A stretch of DNA of 64,000 bases, from positions 5,146,001 through 5,210,000 of the forward strand of contig NZ_FMIC01000002.1 in the NCBI RefSeq assembly GCF_900091625.1, written 5' to 3'. The notes beneath the pieces were generated by a model. That model ran no database searches. It was not told where the DNA came from and worked only from the letters and a program-made list of their open reading frames with translations. Origin of the DNA: Micromonospora peucetia. Lineage in GTDB: Bacteria > Actinomycetota > Actinomycetes > Mycobacteriales > Micromonosporaceae. This document shows, in pieces, positions 27,440 through 35,880 of the stretch (positions within the stretch are counted from its first letter, which is position 1; each line of letters opens with the position of its first letter). The translations under genes were made by a program, and so were the position numbers.

Positions 27440-28773
27440 CCGGAGCGACCACACAGCGGGTGGGTACGGAGCAGTTGCGCAGCCGGATCGCGGCGGAGTT
27501 GGCCCGCGCCCGCGCCCGCACCGCCCTGCTGACCGAGGCGGTCGACGAGGCCGACCTGATGCGACAGCACTCGCCGTTGATGTCCCCGCTGGTCTGGGAC
27601 CTCGCCCACGTTGGCAACCAGGAGGAGCTCTGGTTGGTCCGGGACGTGGGCGGGCGCGAACCCGTCCGGCGGGACATCGACGACCTGTACGACGCGTTCA
27701 AGCAGCCCCGCCGGGACCGCCCGACGCTGCCGTTGCTGCCCCCGCAGGAGGCCCGCACCTATCTGCTCACCGTCCGGGACAAGGTGCTGGACCTGCTGGA
27801 CCGGGTCGCGTTCACCGATCGACCGCTGGTCGCCGACGGCTTCGCCTTCGGCATGATCGTGCAGCACGAGCAGCAGCACGACGAGACGATGCTCGCCACC
27901 CACCAGCTCCGCGCCGGCCCGGCGGTGCTGCACGCCCCGCCGCCGCCGGAGCCGAGGGCCCGGGTCGACGCCGAGGTGCTGGTGCCGGCCGGTGAGTTCA
28001 CCATGGGCACCGACACCGACCTGTGGGCGCTGGACAACGAGCGTCCCGCCCACCGGGTCCACCTGCCGGCGTACGTCATCGACGCCACGCCGGTGACCAA
28101 CGGGCGCTACCGCGAGTTCGTCGCCGACGGCGGATACGACGACCCGCGCTGGTGGAGCCCGGCCGGCTGGCGGCACCGGCGGGAGGCGGGGCTGTCCGCG
28201 CCGCTGCACTGGCGACGCGACGGCGACGGCTGGGCCTGTCGGCGGTTCGGGCGGTGGGCGCCGGTACGCGACGACGAGCCGGTGGTGCACGTCTGCTTCC
28301 ACGAGGCGCAGGCGTACGCCGCCTGGGCCGGCAGGCGGCTGCCGACCGAGGCGGAGTGGGAGAAGGCGGCCCGTTGGGACCCGGCCACCGGCCGTTCCCG
28401 TCGCTACCCCTGGGGCGACGACGACCCCACCGCCGAGCACGCCAACCTGGGCCAGCGGCACCTGTGGCCGGCCCCGGTGGGCGCCTACCCGGCCGGCGCC
28501 TCGCCGCTGGGCGTGCACCAGCTCATCGGCGACGTGTGGGAGTGGACCTCCAGCACGTTCCGGGGGCACCCCGGCTTCACCGCGTTCCCCTACCGCGAAT
28601 ACTCGGAGGTCTTCTTCGGCGACGAGCACCGGGTGCTGCGCGGCGGGTCGTTCGGCACCGACCGGGCCGCCTGCCGGGGCACCTTCCGCAACTGGGACTT
28701 CCCGATCCGGCGGCAGATCTTCAGCGGCTTCCGGTGCGCGCGCGACGCCCGGCCGGAGGAGTCGCAGCCGTGA
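27436..28773 (+). CDS. egtB: Ergothioneine sulfoxide synthase EgtB
   Basis: This 445-residue non-heme iron enzyme joins gamma-glutamylcysteine to hercynine with oxygen. The N-terminal DinB-like domain carries the iron-binding HX3HXE motif in QHEQQHDETML (about 140). The C-terminal formylglycine-enzyme-like domain has PAGEFTMGTD, PVTNGRYREFVADGGYDD, RLPTEAEWEKAARWDP, GDVWEWTSSTFRGHPGF and LRGGSFGT...NWDFPIRRQIFSGFRCARD. GTG at 27436 overlaps the egtA stop. It sits between its substrate-making partners as expected. Confidence 0.97.
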   Translation: MTGATTQRVGTEQLRSRIAAELARARARTALLTEAVDEADLMRQHSPLMSPLVWDLAHVGNQEELWLVRDVGGREPVRRDIDDLYDAFKQPRRDRPTLPLLPPQEARTYLLTVRDKVLDLLDRVAFTDRPLVADGFAFGMIVQHEQQHDETMLATHQLRAGPAVLHAPPPPEPRARVDAEVLVPAGEFTMGTDTDLWALDNERPAHRVHLPAYVIDATPVTNGRYREFVADGGYDDPRWWSPAGWRHRREAGLSAPLHWRRDGDGWACRRFGRWAPVRDDEPVVHVCFHEAQAYAAWAGRRLPTEAEWEKAARWDPATGRSRRYPWGDDDPTAEHANLGQRHLWPAPVGAYPAGASPLGVHQLIGDVWEWTSSTFRGHPGFTAFPYREYSEVFFGDEHRVLRGGSFGTDRAACRGTFRNWDFPIRRQIFSGFRCARDARPEESQP

Positions 28774-28852
28774 GGACGGGCCCGCCCGGCGTCGGCCTGG
28801 CCGCCGACCGCAGCCCACCGGGCAGACCCATCGGGCCGGGCGGTGCCGGCTG

Positions 28853-29599
28853 ATGTGCCGTCACCTGGCATACCTGGGGCCGCCGGTCACCCTGCGGGAG
28901 TTGCTGTTCGACCCGCCGTACTCCCTCGTGCGGCAGTCCTGGGCGCCGCGCGACATGCGCGGCGGCGGGACGATCAACGCCGACGGCTTCGGGGTCGGCT
29001 GGTATCCGGGCGACGGCGAACCGGTGCGCTACCGGCGGTCCCAGCCGATCTGGAGCGACCCGACCATCGCCCAGCTCGCCGGGGTCACCTCGGCCGGCGC
29101 GGTGTTGGCCGCCGTCCGCTCCGCCACGGTGGGGATGGCGGTGCTCGACGGGGCCGCCGCCCCGTTCGCCGAGGGGCGGTGGCTGTTCAGCCACAACGGG
29201 GTGGTCCGGGGCTGGCCCGACTCGATGGTCCCGCTCGCCGCCACCCTGCCCGTACGCGACCTGCTCACCCTCGACGCGACCACCGATTCGGCGCTGCTGT
29301 GGGCGTTGGTGCGGCACCGGTTGCGGGCCGGGGTGAAGCCGGCGCGGGCGATTGCCGAGACCGTGACGGCGGCGCTCGGGGCCGCCCCCGGTTCCCGGCT
29401 CAACCTGCTGCTCACCGACGGGTGCACCGTGGTGGCCAGCGTGGCCGGGCACGCGCTGTCGGTCCGCGCGACGCCGGCCTCGGTGTTGCTGGCGTCCGAG
29501 CCGCACGACGACGACCCCGGCTGGCAGCCGGTGCCGGACGGGCAGCTGGTGGAGGCCACCGCGACGGGGGTACGTGTCCGCGCCCTCGCCGAGGCATGA
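28853..29599 (+). CDS. egtC: Ergothioneine amidohydrolase EgtC
   Basis: This 248-residue class II glutamine amidotransferase-fold enzyme removes glutamate from gamma-glutamyl-hercynylcysteine sulfoxide. The protein begins MCRHLAYLGPPVTL, so Cys2 is the nucleophile after Met removal. Further markers are NADGFGVGWY, WLFSHNGVV and TTDSALLWALV. It lies 79 nt after egtB and 49 nt before egtD on the same strand. Confidence 0.95.
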   Translation: MCRHLAYLGPPVTLRELLFDPPYSLVRQSWAPRDMRGGGTINADGFGVGWYPGDGEPVRYRRSQPIWSDPTIAQLAGVTSAGAVLAAVRSATVGMAVLDGAAAPFAEGRWLFSHNGVVRGWPDSMVPLAATLPVRDLLTLDATTDSALLWALVRHRLRAGVKPARAIAETVTAALGAAPGSRLNLLLTDGCTVVASVAGHALSVRATPASVLLASEPHDDDPGWQPVPDGQLVEATATGVRVRALAEA

Positions 29600-29648
29600 C
29601 CGCCGGCAGACAGCGACGTTCGTTCCACCCGACGACGAAGGGGAAGAC

Positions 29649-30614
29649 ATGAGCGCGGAGCCGCTGGAGATCCACCTGGAGGAGCAGGACCTGGGCCGTG
29701 GCCTGCGGGAGGACGTCCGCGCCGGTTTGACGGCCGAGCCGAAGTGGCTGCCCCCCAAGTGGTTCTACGACGCCCGGGGCAGCGAGCTGTTCGAGGAGAT
29801 CACCCGGCTGCCGGAGTACTACCCGACCCGGGCCGAACGCGCGGTGCTGGCCGAGCGGGCGGCCTCGATCGCCGAGCTGACCGGGGCGAAGACGCTGATC
29901 GAGCTCGGTTCGGGTTCGTCGGAGAAGACCCGGCTGCTGCTGGACGCGTTCACCCGCCGGGGTGGGCTCGGCACGTTCGTGCCGCTGGACGTGTCGGTCA
30001 GCGCGCTGCGGCAGTCCACCGCCGAGATCGCCGCCGACTATCCCGGGCTGCGGGTGCGTGGCATCGTGGGCGACTTCACCCGCCACCTGGACCGCCTGCC
30101 GACCGGCGGGCGCCGGCTGGTGCTCTTCCTCGGCGGCACCATCGGCAACCTCCTGCCGGCCGAGCGGGCGCGGTTCCTCGCCGCGATGCGGGCCGCGCTG
30201 GAGCCGGGGGACTGGCTGCTGCTCGGCACCGATCTGGTCAAGGACCCGGCGGTGGTCGTGCCGGCGTACGACGACGCGGCCGGGGTCACCGCCGAGTTCA
30301 ACCGCAACGTGCTGCGGGTGGTCAACCGGGAGTTGGGCGCCGACTTCGACCCGCAGGGGTTCGCCCACGTCGCGCTCTGGGATCCGGAGCGGGAGTGGAT
30401 CGAGATGCGGTTGCGGGCGCGGCGGGCGATGCGGGTCCGGGTGCTCGACCTGGCGGTCACCTTCGCCGAGGGCGAGGAGTTGCGCACGGAGGTGTCGGCG
30501 AAGTTCCGGCCCGAGGGGATCGCCACCGAACTCGGCGCGGCCCGCTTCGCCGCCGCCGACTTCTGGACCGACCCGGCCGGACTGTTCGGCGTCACCCTGG
30601 CCCGCGCCGAGTGA
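29649..30614 (+). CDS. egtD: L-histidine N-alpha-methyltransferase EgtD
   Basis: This 321-residue SAM-dependent enzyme trimethylates histidine to hercynine. It shows the family start KWLPPKWFYDARGSELFEEITRLPEYYPTRAE (core PPKWFYDARGSELFEEI), the SAM motif IELGSGSSEKTRLLLDA, VPLDVSVSAL, and LVLFLGGTIGNLLP. The ATG at 29649 has GAAGGGGAAGAC upstream. It ends the egt operon; no egtE-type PLP lyase gene follows, so the last step must be encoded elsewhere. Confidence 0.96.
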   Translation: MSAEPLEIHLEEQDLGRGLREDVRAGLTAEPKWLPPKWFYDARGSELFEEITRLPEYYPTRAERAVLAERAASIAELTGAKTLIELGSGSSEKTRLLLDAFTRRGGLGTFVPLDVSVSALRQSTAEIAADYPGLRVRGIVGDFTRHLDRLPTGGRRLVLFLGGTIGNLLPAERARFLAAMRAALEPGDWLLLGTDLVKDPAVVVPAYDDAAGVTAEFNRNVLRVVNRELGADFDPQGFAHVALWDPEREWIEMRLRARRAMRVRVLDLAVTFAEGEELRTEVSAKFRPEGIATELGAARFAAADFWTDPAGLFGVTLARAE

Positions 30615-30689
30615 CCGGCGGCCCTCGCCCCGGGTGAGCATCGCCACCCGCCTGGCCCGACCCGGTCGGTGATCGGTTAGGCTGGGCGG

Positions 30690-30822
30690 CGCGAAGGGGA
30701 GTAGCCCCCAATGTCGTGGTCGACACACTGGTGCGTTCCGCATCCGGCCACGCGGCCTCGTAATCCGAGGCGGGCGAGACCTTCGACCCAGGCTGTTGCA
30801 GCCGGGTCGAGGGCGCCCCATA
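30690..30822 (+). ncRNA. yybP-ykoY manganese riboswitch
   Basis: The segment contains the conserved cores of the yybP-ykoY Mn2+ riboswitch: GAAGGGGAGTAGC near 30693 and GGGCGAGACCTT near 30772. P1 is formed by CGAAGG (30692-30697) and CCTTCG (30780-30785), a perfect 6-bp helix. A second hairpin, TCGACCC...GGGTCGA with GGCT/AGCC inside (about 30783-30812), shares the P1 3' strand and is mutually exclusive with it. It precedes a TMEM165/GDT1-type exporter gene, the usual client. Switching is inferred: Mn2+ stabilises P1 and allows expression. Confidence 0.85.
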
Positions 30823-30852
30823 CCTCCTCCCGGCCTGATCCGGAAGGTTGTC

Positions 30853-31440
30853 ATGGAAGGCTTCCTCGTCGCGCTGGTGGTCAGTTTCGGCGTCATCTTC
30901 GTCGCCGAGCTGGGGGACAAGTCCCAGCTGATGGCCCTGACCTTCGCCACCCGCTTCAAGACCGTACCGGTGCTGATCGGGATCACCGTCGCCACCGCCG
31001 TGGTGCACCTGGCCTCGGTGGCGATCGGCTACGGGCTCGGTGCCTCACTACCGACGGAATGGATATCGCTCGTCGGGGGCGTGGCGTTCCTCGGCTTCGG
31101 GGCGTGGACGCTACGCGGCGACACCCTCACCGAGGCGGAGAAGCGCAAGGCCGAGAAGACCAGCAAGTCCGCCATCGTCGCGGTGTCGGTCGCGTTCTTC
31201 CTGGCCGAGCTGGGCGACAAGACCATGCTCGCCACCATCACCCTCGCCACCCAGTACGGCTGGTTCGGCACCTGGCTCGGCTCGACGATCGGCATGGTGG
31301 CGGCGGACGCGCTCGCCATCCTGGTCGGGCGGATGCTCGGCAAGCGGCTGCCGGAAAAGACGATCAAGTACGGCGCCGCGGTGCTCTTCGCGATCTGCGG
31401 GCTCTGGCTGATCCTGGAGGCCGTCACGCAGCTCACCTGA
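30853..31440 (+). CDS. TMEM165/GDT1 family manganese exporter
   Basis: This 195-residue membrane protein has six or seven hydrophobic segments and two E-L-G-D-K motifs (VAELGDKSQLMALTFATRF near 17 and LAELGDKTMLATITLATQY near 118), the signature of the UPF0016/TMEM165/GDT1 family of Mn2+/Ca2+-proton exchangers. The ATG at 30853 follows GGAAGG. The riboswitch upstream supports a role in exporting excess Mn2+. A strong hairpin follows the stop. Confidence 0.94.
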   Translation: MEGFLVALVVSFGVIFVAELGDKSQLMALTFATRFKTVPVLIGITVATAVVHLASVAIGYGLGASLPTEWISLVGGVAFLGFGAWTLRGDTLTEAEKRKAEKTSKSAIVAVSVAFFLAELGDKTMLATITLATQYGWFGTWLGSTIGMVAADALAILVGRMLGKRLPEKTIKYGAAVLFAICGLWLILEAVTQLT

Positions 31441-31448
31441 CGCCGACT

Positions 31449-31484
31449 ACCCACCCGCTGGCCGGGTAACGCCAGCGGGTGGGT
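31449..31484 (+). terminator. Strong hairpin after the Mn exporter gene
   Basis: ACCCACCCGCTGGC (31449-31462) and GCCAGCGGGTGGGT (31471-31484) form a perfect 14-bp stem. Its right arm overlaps the GTG start (31479) of the next gene. Confidence 0.8.
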
Positions 31485-31841
31485 GTCGAGGAGGTCCTGC
31501 GCCACGGCTACCAGGTCCTGGTCACCGCGGTGGAGATCGCCGGCGCGGTGGTCATCTTTGTCGGAGCGGCGTGGGCGGCGCTGCGGTTCGTGGTCGAAGG
31601 GCTGCGGCACCGCAGCGCCGCCGTGTTCACCCCGATCCGGCTCTCCCTGGGCCGGTTCCTCACCCTCGGGTTGGAGTTCCAGCTGGCGGCGGACATCCTG
31701 CGTACGGCGGTCTCGCCGACCTTCGCCCAGATCGGCCAGCTGGCGGCCATCGCCACCATCCGGACCGCGTTGAACTTCTTCCTGGGTCGGGAGATCCGCC
31801 AGGAGCAGCGGCAGGTCCAGGCGGCGGAGCGCGGCGGGTGA
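31479..31841 (+). CDS. DUF1622 membrane protein
   Basis: This 120-residue protein shows DUF1622 features: a first helix (VLVTAVEIAGAVVIFVGAAWAAL), then LRFVVEGLRHRSAAVFTPIRLSLGRFLTLGLEFQLAADILRTAVSPTF (core LGRFLTLGLEFQLAADILRT) and RTALNFFLGREIRQE. The function is unknown. GTG at 31479 is the only plausible start that keeps the family N-terminus, and it lies inside the terminator stem; AGGAGG occurs just after it, not before. It overlaps the next gene by 4 nt. Confidence 0.85.
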   Translation: MGVEEVLRHGYQVLVTAVEIAGAVVIFVGAAWAALRFVVEGLRHRSAAVFTPIRLSLGRFLTLGLEFQLAADILRTAVSPTFAQIGQLAAIATIRTALNFFLGREIRQEQRQVQAAERGG

Positions 31842-32128
31842 TCCGTGCCCTGGTCACCGCCACCACCGCCTTCGCCGCCCTGGCCGGGCTGGCGGTGCTG
31901 CTCGGCACGGGCTCCTGGCGGTGGGCGATGCGGGTGCTGCTGGATCTGCTCACCGCCGCGGGCCTGCTGCGGCTGGCCGGCGACCAGGGCTGGACGGACC
32001 TGGCCGCGGCGGCGGCGATCGTCCTGCTGCGCCGGCTGCTCTGGGCCGCGCTCACCGCCGGCGGGCCGCCCGGGCCAGGCCAGAACCCGCCGTCGCGGCC
32101 CCGGACGCGCCCGTCCGGGCCCGGATGA
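31838..32128 (+). CDS. Small membrane protein coupled to DUF1622
   Basis: This 96-residue protein has two to three hydrophobic helices (LVTATTAFAALAGLAVLLGTG, RVLLDLLTAAGLLRLAG, DLAAAAAIVLLRRLLWAAL) and a Pro/Arg-rich tail. No family recognised. Its GTG overlaps the DUF1622 stop (GTGA at 31838-31841), so the two are translated together and may form a membrane complex. Confidence 0.7.
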   Translation: MIRALVTATTAFAALAGLAVLLGTGSWRWAMRVLLDLLTAAGLLRLAGDQGWTDLAAAAAIVLLRRLLWAALTAGGPPGPGQNPPSRPRTRPSGPG

Positions 32129-32138
32129 TCCGACGGCT

Positions 32139-32233
32139 GTCCGCCCGGTCAGGCCTCTCCGCGCTGGCCGGACGGACCGTCCGCCCGGTCAGCCCGCTGT
32201 GCGCTGACCGGCCCGAACCGTCCGCCCGGTCAG
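32139..32233. repeat. Three copies of a 14-bp direct repeat overlapping the nhaA 3' end
   Basis: GTCCGCCCGGTCAG occurs exactly at 32139-32152, 32179-32192 and 32220-32233, 40 and 41 nt apart. The third copy contains the nhaA stop codon (32230-32232). Confidence 0.75.
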
Positions 32234-33552
32234 CTCTCCCCGCGCTGGTAGACGTCCGGCACGCCGTCGCGGTCGGCGTCCACCCGTTCCGCCTCGGCGA
32301 TCCGCCGGTAGGCGGCGTTGCGCCGGACCAGCACGACCGTGGCGAGCAGCGCGGAGATCACCGAGCCGGCCAGCACGGCCGCCTTGACGTTGTCGTCGGC
32401 GGCGCTGCCGGGGCCGAACGCGAGTTCGCCGATGAGCAGGGAGACGGTGAACCCGATTCCGGCGAGCAGCGCCACCCCGAGCAGGTCGGACCAGGTGATG
32501 TCCTCGTCGAGCCGGGCCCGGGTGAACCGGGCGAGCAGGAGGGTCGAGCCGAAGATCCCGACGGCCTTGCCGAGCACCAGGCCCGCGACGACGCCGATCA
32601 CGATCGGGTCGGTGACGATCGCGCCCAGGTCTGCGCCGCGCAGCGAGACGCCGGCCGCGAAGAACGCGAATACGGGCACGGCGAACCCGGCGGAGATCGG
32701 CCGCCAGCGGTGCTCGAGGTGTTCGGCGAGCCCGTGCCCGGCACTGCCCCTGCCCCGGAGGACGGGCACGGTGAAGCCCAGCAGGACGCCCGCCACGGTG
32801 GCGTGCACCCCGGAGGCGTGCATGAGGGCCCACGCGGTCGCCGCCAGCGGGATCAGGGCCCACCACCAGGTTTTGCGCCGCTGTGCGAGCAGGCCGAAGA
32901 CGGCGATCGGGGCGAGGGAGGCGAGCAACGGCAGGGGGCTGAAGTCGTCGGTGTAGAAGATCGCGATGATGGTGATGGCGAGCAGGTCGTCGACCACCGC
33001 GAGGGTGAGCAGGAAGGCCCGCAGGCCCTGCGGCAGGTGGGAGCCGATGACGGCCAGCACAGCCAGGGCGAAGGCGATGTCCGTCGCGGTGGGGATGGCC
33101 CACCCCCGTAGCCCGTCGCCGCCGGCGGTGAGGTTGACCGCGACGTAGATCAGGGCGGGCGCCGCCATGCCGCCGATCGCCGCGACCACCGGTAGCGCTG
33201 CCCGGCGCGGGTCGCGCAGCTCGCCGGCGACGAACTCGCGCTTGAGCTCCAGCCCGACGACGAAGAAGAAGATCGCCAGCAGGCCGTCGCCGGCCCAGGC
33301 GGCCAGGTCCAGGTCCAGGTGCAGGCCCGCCCCGCCCGGCCAGGGCACCCACGCCCCGAGGGCGGTGTAGGCGGACTCCCAGGGCGAGTTGGCCCAGATC
33401 AGCGCGATCACCGCGCCGAGCAGCAGGAGACCGCCGCCGACGGTCTCGGTGCGCAGCACGTCGGCCAGGAACCGGGCCTCCGGCCAGGACGTACGCGAGA
33501 AGAACCGCCGGGGCGAGCGGGAGTGGTCGGTGTGCGGGGTGCGGGGCGTCAT
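32230..33552 (-). CDS. nhaA: Na+/H+ antiporter NhaA
   Basis: This 440-residue membrane antiporter exports Na+ for H+. Family motifs include [35 protein letters not shown] (core [13 protein letters not shown]), the ion-binding pair in [37 protein letters not shown] and [15 protein letters not shown]. After the last helix the cytoplasmic tail ends [15 protein letters not shown], a D-x-D-x-D-G-x-x-D calcium-loop-like sequence not usual in NhaA. The ATG at 33552 follows GAGGTGA; an upstream in-frame extension to 33681 is possible but not conserved-looking. Confidence 0.95.
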   Translation of the reverse strand: MTPRTPHTDHSRSPRRFFSRTSWPEARFLADVLRTETVGGGLLLLGAVIALIWANSPWESAYTALGAWVPWPGGAGLHLDLDLAAWAGDGLLAIFFFVVGLELKREFVAGELRDPRRAALPVVAAIGGMAAPALIYVAVNLTAGGDGLRGWAIPTATDIAFALAVLAVIGSHLPQGLRAFLLTLAVVDDLLAITIIAIFYTDDFSPLPLLASLAPIAVFGLLAQRRKTWWWALIPLAATAWALMHASGVHATVAGVLLGFTVPVLRGRGSAGHGLAEHLEHRWRPISAGFAVPVFAFFAAGVSLRGADLGAIVTDPIVIGVVAGLVLGKAVGIFGSTLLLARFTRARLDEDITWSDLLGVALLAGIGFTVSLLIGELAFGPGSAADDNVKAAVLAGSVISALLATVVLVRRNAAYRRIAEAERVDADRDGVPDVYQRGES

Positions 33553-33885
33553 GCGCGGGGTCACCTCGGGTCTCGGGCAGCACAGGTCGACGCCGACCAG
33601 GCTTCCCGGCACACCGTCCCCGACCCTATCCAGCAGCGCCGTGACCGGCGAGCCGGGACGGGTGATTGCCGGCGATGTCACCTCCGGTCGGGCTCACCCC
33701 GCCACCCCGGACGGCGTACGCCCGTTTGTCCGGTGGTGGGTCGGGCGCAGATGTCAAGGGGTGAAAGTACGTAACTCGGGACATAGGGCGTATGAGTCGC
33801 TTTAATGGTTTCACGAGATTAAGTCGACCTTGGGGGTTTTCGTGAAGTTCTTTGGCGTTACCGGCCTGGTACGGAGGCGCGCCTG
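33553..33885. other. Divergent intergenic region before the Wzz/BY-kinase gene
   Basis: No gene is supported. The part from about 33765 to 33860 is markedly AT-richer than its surroundings and must hold the promoter of the polysaccharide gene at 33886, which has GGAGG 11 nt before its ATG. No named riboswitch motif is recognisable. Confidence 0.45.
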
Positions 33886-35346
33886 ATGGACCTGTACCGC
33901 CAACTCCGCCTCGTGCGCCGGCACTGGTGGATCGTGCTCCTCACGGTCATGGTCGCGCTCGGCGTCACCGCCCTCGTCACCGTCCGGGCACAGCCCCGGT
34001 ACGTCGCGTCGGTGACTTTCTTCGTCACCACGCCCAGCCAGGGCGTCACGGACGCCTATCAGGGCGGCCTCTTCCTCCAACAGCGCGTCAAGTCCTATGC
34101 CGAGCTGCTGACCAGCGACCGCCTCGCGCAGAGCGTGGTCGCCGAGAACCCGGTCGGCCTCACCGCCGAGGAGATCCAGCGTCGGGTCAGCACCTCCACC
34201 GAGACCGGCACCGTGCTGCTACGCGCGTCGGTGACCGACACGGACCAGAACCGCGCCCTGAAGGTCACCGAACTGCTCTCCACGAAATTCGTCGAGCTGG
34301 TGCAGAAGGTGGAGACGACCCAGGACGGCAAGGCCGGCCCGATCAGGATCGAGGTGGTCAGCGGGCCCCGGGTCACCCCGACGCCCGTGTCGCCGCAGCC
34401 GGTGCGCAACTTCGCCGTCGGGACGCTGCTCGGTCTGCTCGCCGGCGTGGGGCTGGCGATCCTGCGCGGCGTCGCCGACGTCCGCCTGCGCGACGCCGCA
34501 GGCCTCCGGCGCACCACCGGCAGTCCGCTGCTCGGCGAGATCCCCTTCGAGAGCACGGCGAAGTCGGAGCCGTTGATCATCGGCGAGGCGGCGAACTCCG
34601 CCCGCGCCGAGGCGGTCCGCAAGCTGCGCACCAACCTGCGCTTCGTGGACGTGCACGAGCCCGCCCGGGTGATCGCGGTGACCAGCGCCCTGCAGGGCGA
34701 GGGCAAGACCACGCTCTCCTGCAACCTGGCGATCGCCCTGGCCGAGGCCGGCTGGCGGGTGCTGCTGGTCGACGCCGACCTGCGCCGGCCGAAGGTCGCC
34801 GACTATCTGGGCCTCGACGCCGGCATCGGGCTCACCGACGTACTGGTCGGCGACGTACAGGTCGGCGACGTGGTGCAGCGCTGGGGCGACAAGTCCCTGC
34901 TGGTGCTCCCGAGCGGCTCGGCGCCGCCCAACCCCAGCGAGCTGCTCGGCTCCAAGGCGATGGCGGACCTGCTGCTCGCCCTGCGGGAGTCGGCGGACAT
35001 CGTCATCATCGACACCGCCCCGCTGCTGGCCGTGACCGACGGCGTGGTGGTGGCCGTGCAGGCCGACGGTGCGCTCCTGGTCTCCCAGCAGGGCCGCACC
35101 TCGCGCAGCCAGGTGGCCCAGGCCGCCCGCGCCCTGAACTCGGTCTCCGTCCGACTGCTCGGCTGCGTGCTGAACATGGCCAAGGTGGCCAAGGCGGAGG
35201 CGTACCAGTACGAGGCCTACCGGGTGGTCGCCGCGACCGCGACTCCGGACGTGCCGGCCGACCGGGCCCCGGCCGCCCGGCACGCGGAGCGGATCGATGA
35301 CGTCGTCAGCGACCGTACGCAGGAACTCACCCGGCTGTCCCGATGA
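33886..35346 (+). CDS. Wzz-type chain-length regulator fused to BY-kinase (Wzc/CpsCD-like)
   Basis: This 486-residue inner-membrane protein controls export and chain length of a surface polysaccharide. The N-terminal Wzz domain is framed by two transmembrane helices (WWIVLLTVMVALGVTALVTV, about 14-33; FAVGTLLGLLAGVGLAIL, about 172-189). The C-terminal tyrosine autokinase domain has Walker A ALQGEGKTTLS (about 267), Walker A' VLLVDADLRRP and Walker B IVIIDTAPLL. The C-terminus carries tyrosines in AEAYQYEAYRV, the usual autophosphorylation cluster. It faces a tyrosine phosphatase gene, its expected partner, whose frame is broken. Confidence 0.93.
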   Translation: MDLYRQLRLVRRHWWIVLLTVMVALGVTALVTVRAQPRYVASVTFFVTTPSQGVTDAYQGGLFLQQRVKSYAELLTSDRLAQSVVAENPVGLTAEEIQRRVSTSTETGTVLLRASVTDTDQNRALKVTELLSTKFVELVQKVETTQDGKAGPIRIEVVSGPRVTPTPVSPQPVRNFAVGTLLGLLAGVGLAILRGVADVRLRDAAGLRRTTGSPLLGEIPFESTAKSEPLIIGEAANSARAEAVRKLRTNLRFVDVHEPARVIAVTSALQGEGKTTLSCNLAIALAEAGWRVLLVDADLRRPKVADYLGLDAGIGLTDVLVGDVQVGDVVQRWGDKSLLVLPSGSAPPNPSELLGSKAMADLLLALRESADIVIIDTAPLLAVTDGVVVAVQADGALLVSQQGRTSRSQVAQAARALNSVSVRLLGCVLNMAKVAKAEAYQYEAYRVVAATATPDVPADRAPAARHAERIDDVVSDRTQELTRLSR

Positions 35347-35880
35347 GCGCCGCGAGGGGTCGCATCGAACGTTCGATCTCCTCCGCGCAGCGTCGGAAGT
35401 CGGCGGACGTCCCGCCGATCGGGTCCCGCAGATCGTCCGCGTCCCCGGTGGCGGGTTGCAGCCGCCCCGGGCGCGGGCGGCGGCCTCGACCGCGGCCCGC
35501 AGGGGCCCGTCGGCGGGATCCGTCGTCGGGCCGGCGGCTGCGGCCAACCGGCCGAACTGGCGCAGGGTGAACATCCGGTGCAGCGCGGCCGGCGCGAGCG
35601 CGGTGCACACCGAGCGTTGGCGCCGCGTCGCCGTCAGCACCAGCGTCGCCCCGACCAGGTGTTCCGGACGCAACCTGCGGCAGCGGAAGTCGGCGGGGTC
35701 CCCGCCGGCCCCCGCGGCCAACTCCGCCGCGTACGGGTGCATCGGCAGGCCGTCGACGGCGTCCGTGCCCGCGCTGGCGACCGTCACCGCACGCCCGGCC
35801 AGCAGACGGCGGGCGATGTACTCGGCCATCGGTGAGCGGCACAGGTTGGCGTGGCAGACGAACAACACCCGGTCGACCAT
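35327..35880 (-). pseudogene. Low-molecular-weight protein-tyrosine phosphatase with a frameshift
   Basis: The gene starts MVDRVLFVCHANLCRSPMAEY, with the C-x5-R catalytic loop CHANLCR at residues 9-15. It reads well to EAAARAR, then that frame turns to GGCNPPPGTR. The natural continuation GRLQPATGDADDLRDPIGG...SADFRRCAEEIERSMRPLAAL lies one base out of register and stops at 35327. One base is missing in the C run at 35465-35468 (G run on the coding strand). Restoring it gives 184 residues, the family's normal length. Without it the frame runs on antisense to the BY-kinase gene. It would dephosphorylate the BY-kinase at 33886. True inactivation or sequencing error cannot be told apart here. 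Confidence 0.8.

Noticed and set aside
33553..33885. Possible ydaO (c-di-AMP) or similar riboswitch before the Wzz/BY-kinase gene
   Set aside because: The AT-richer leader looked suggestive, but I could not match conserved cores of any riboswitch class.
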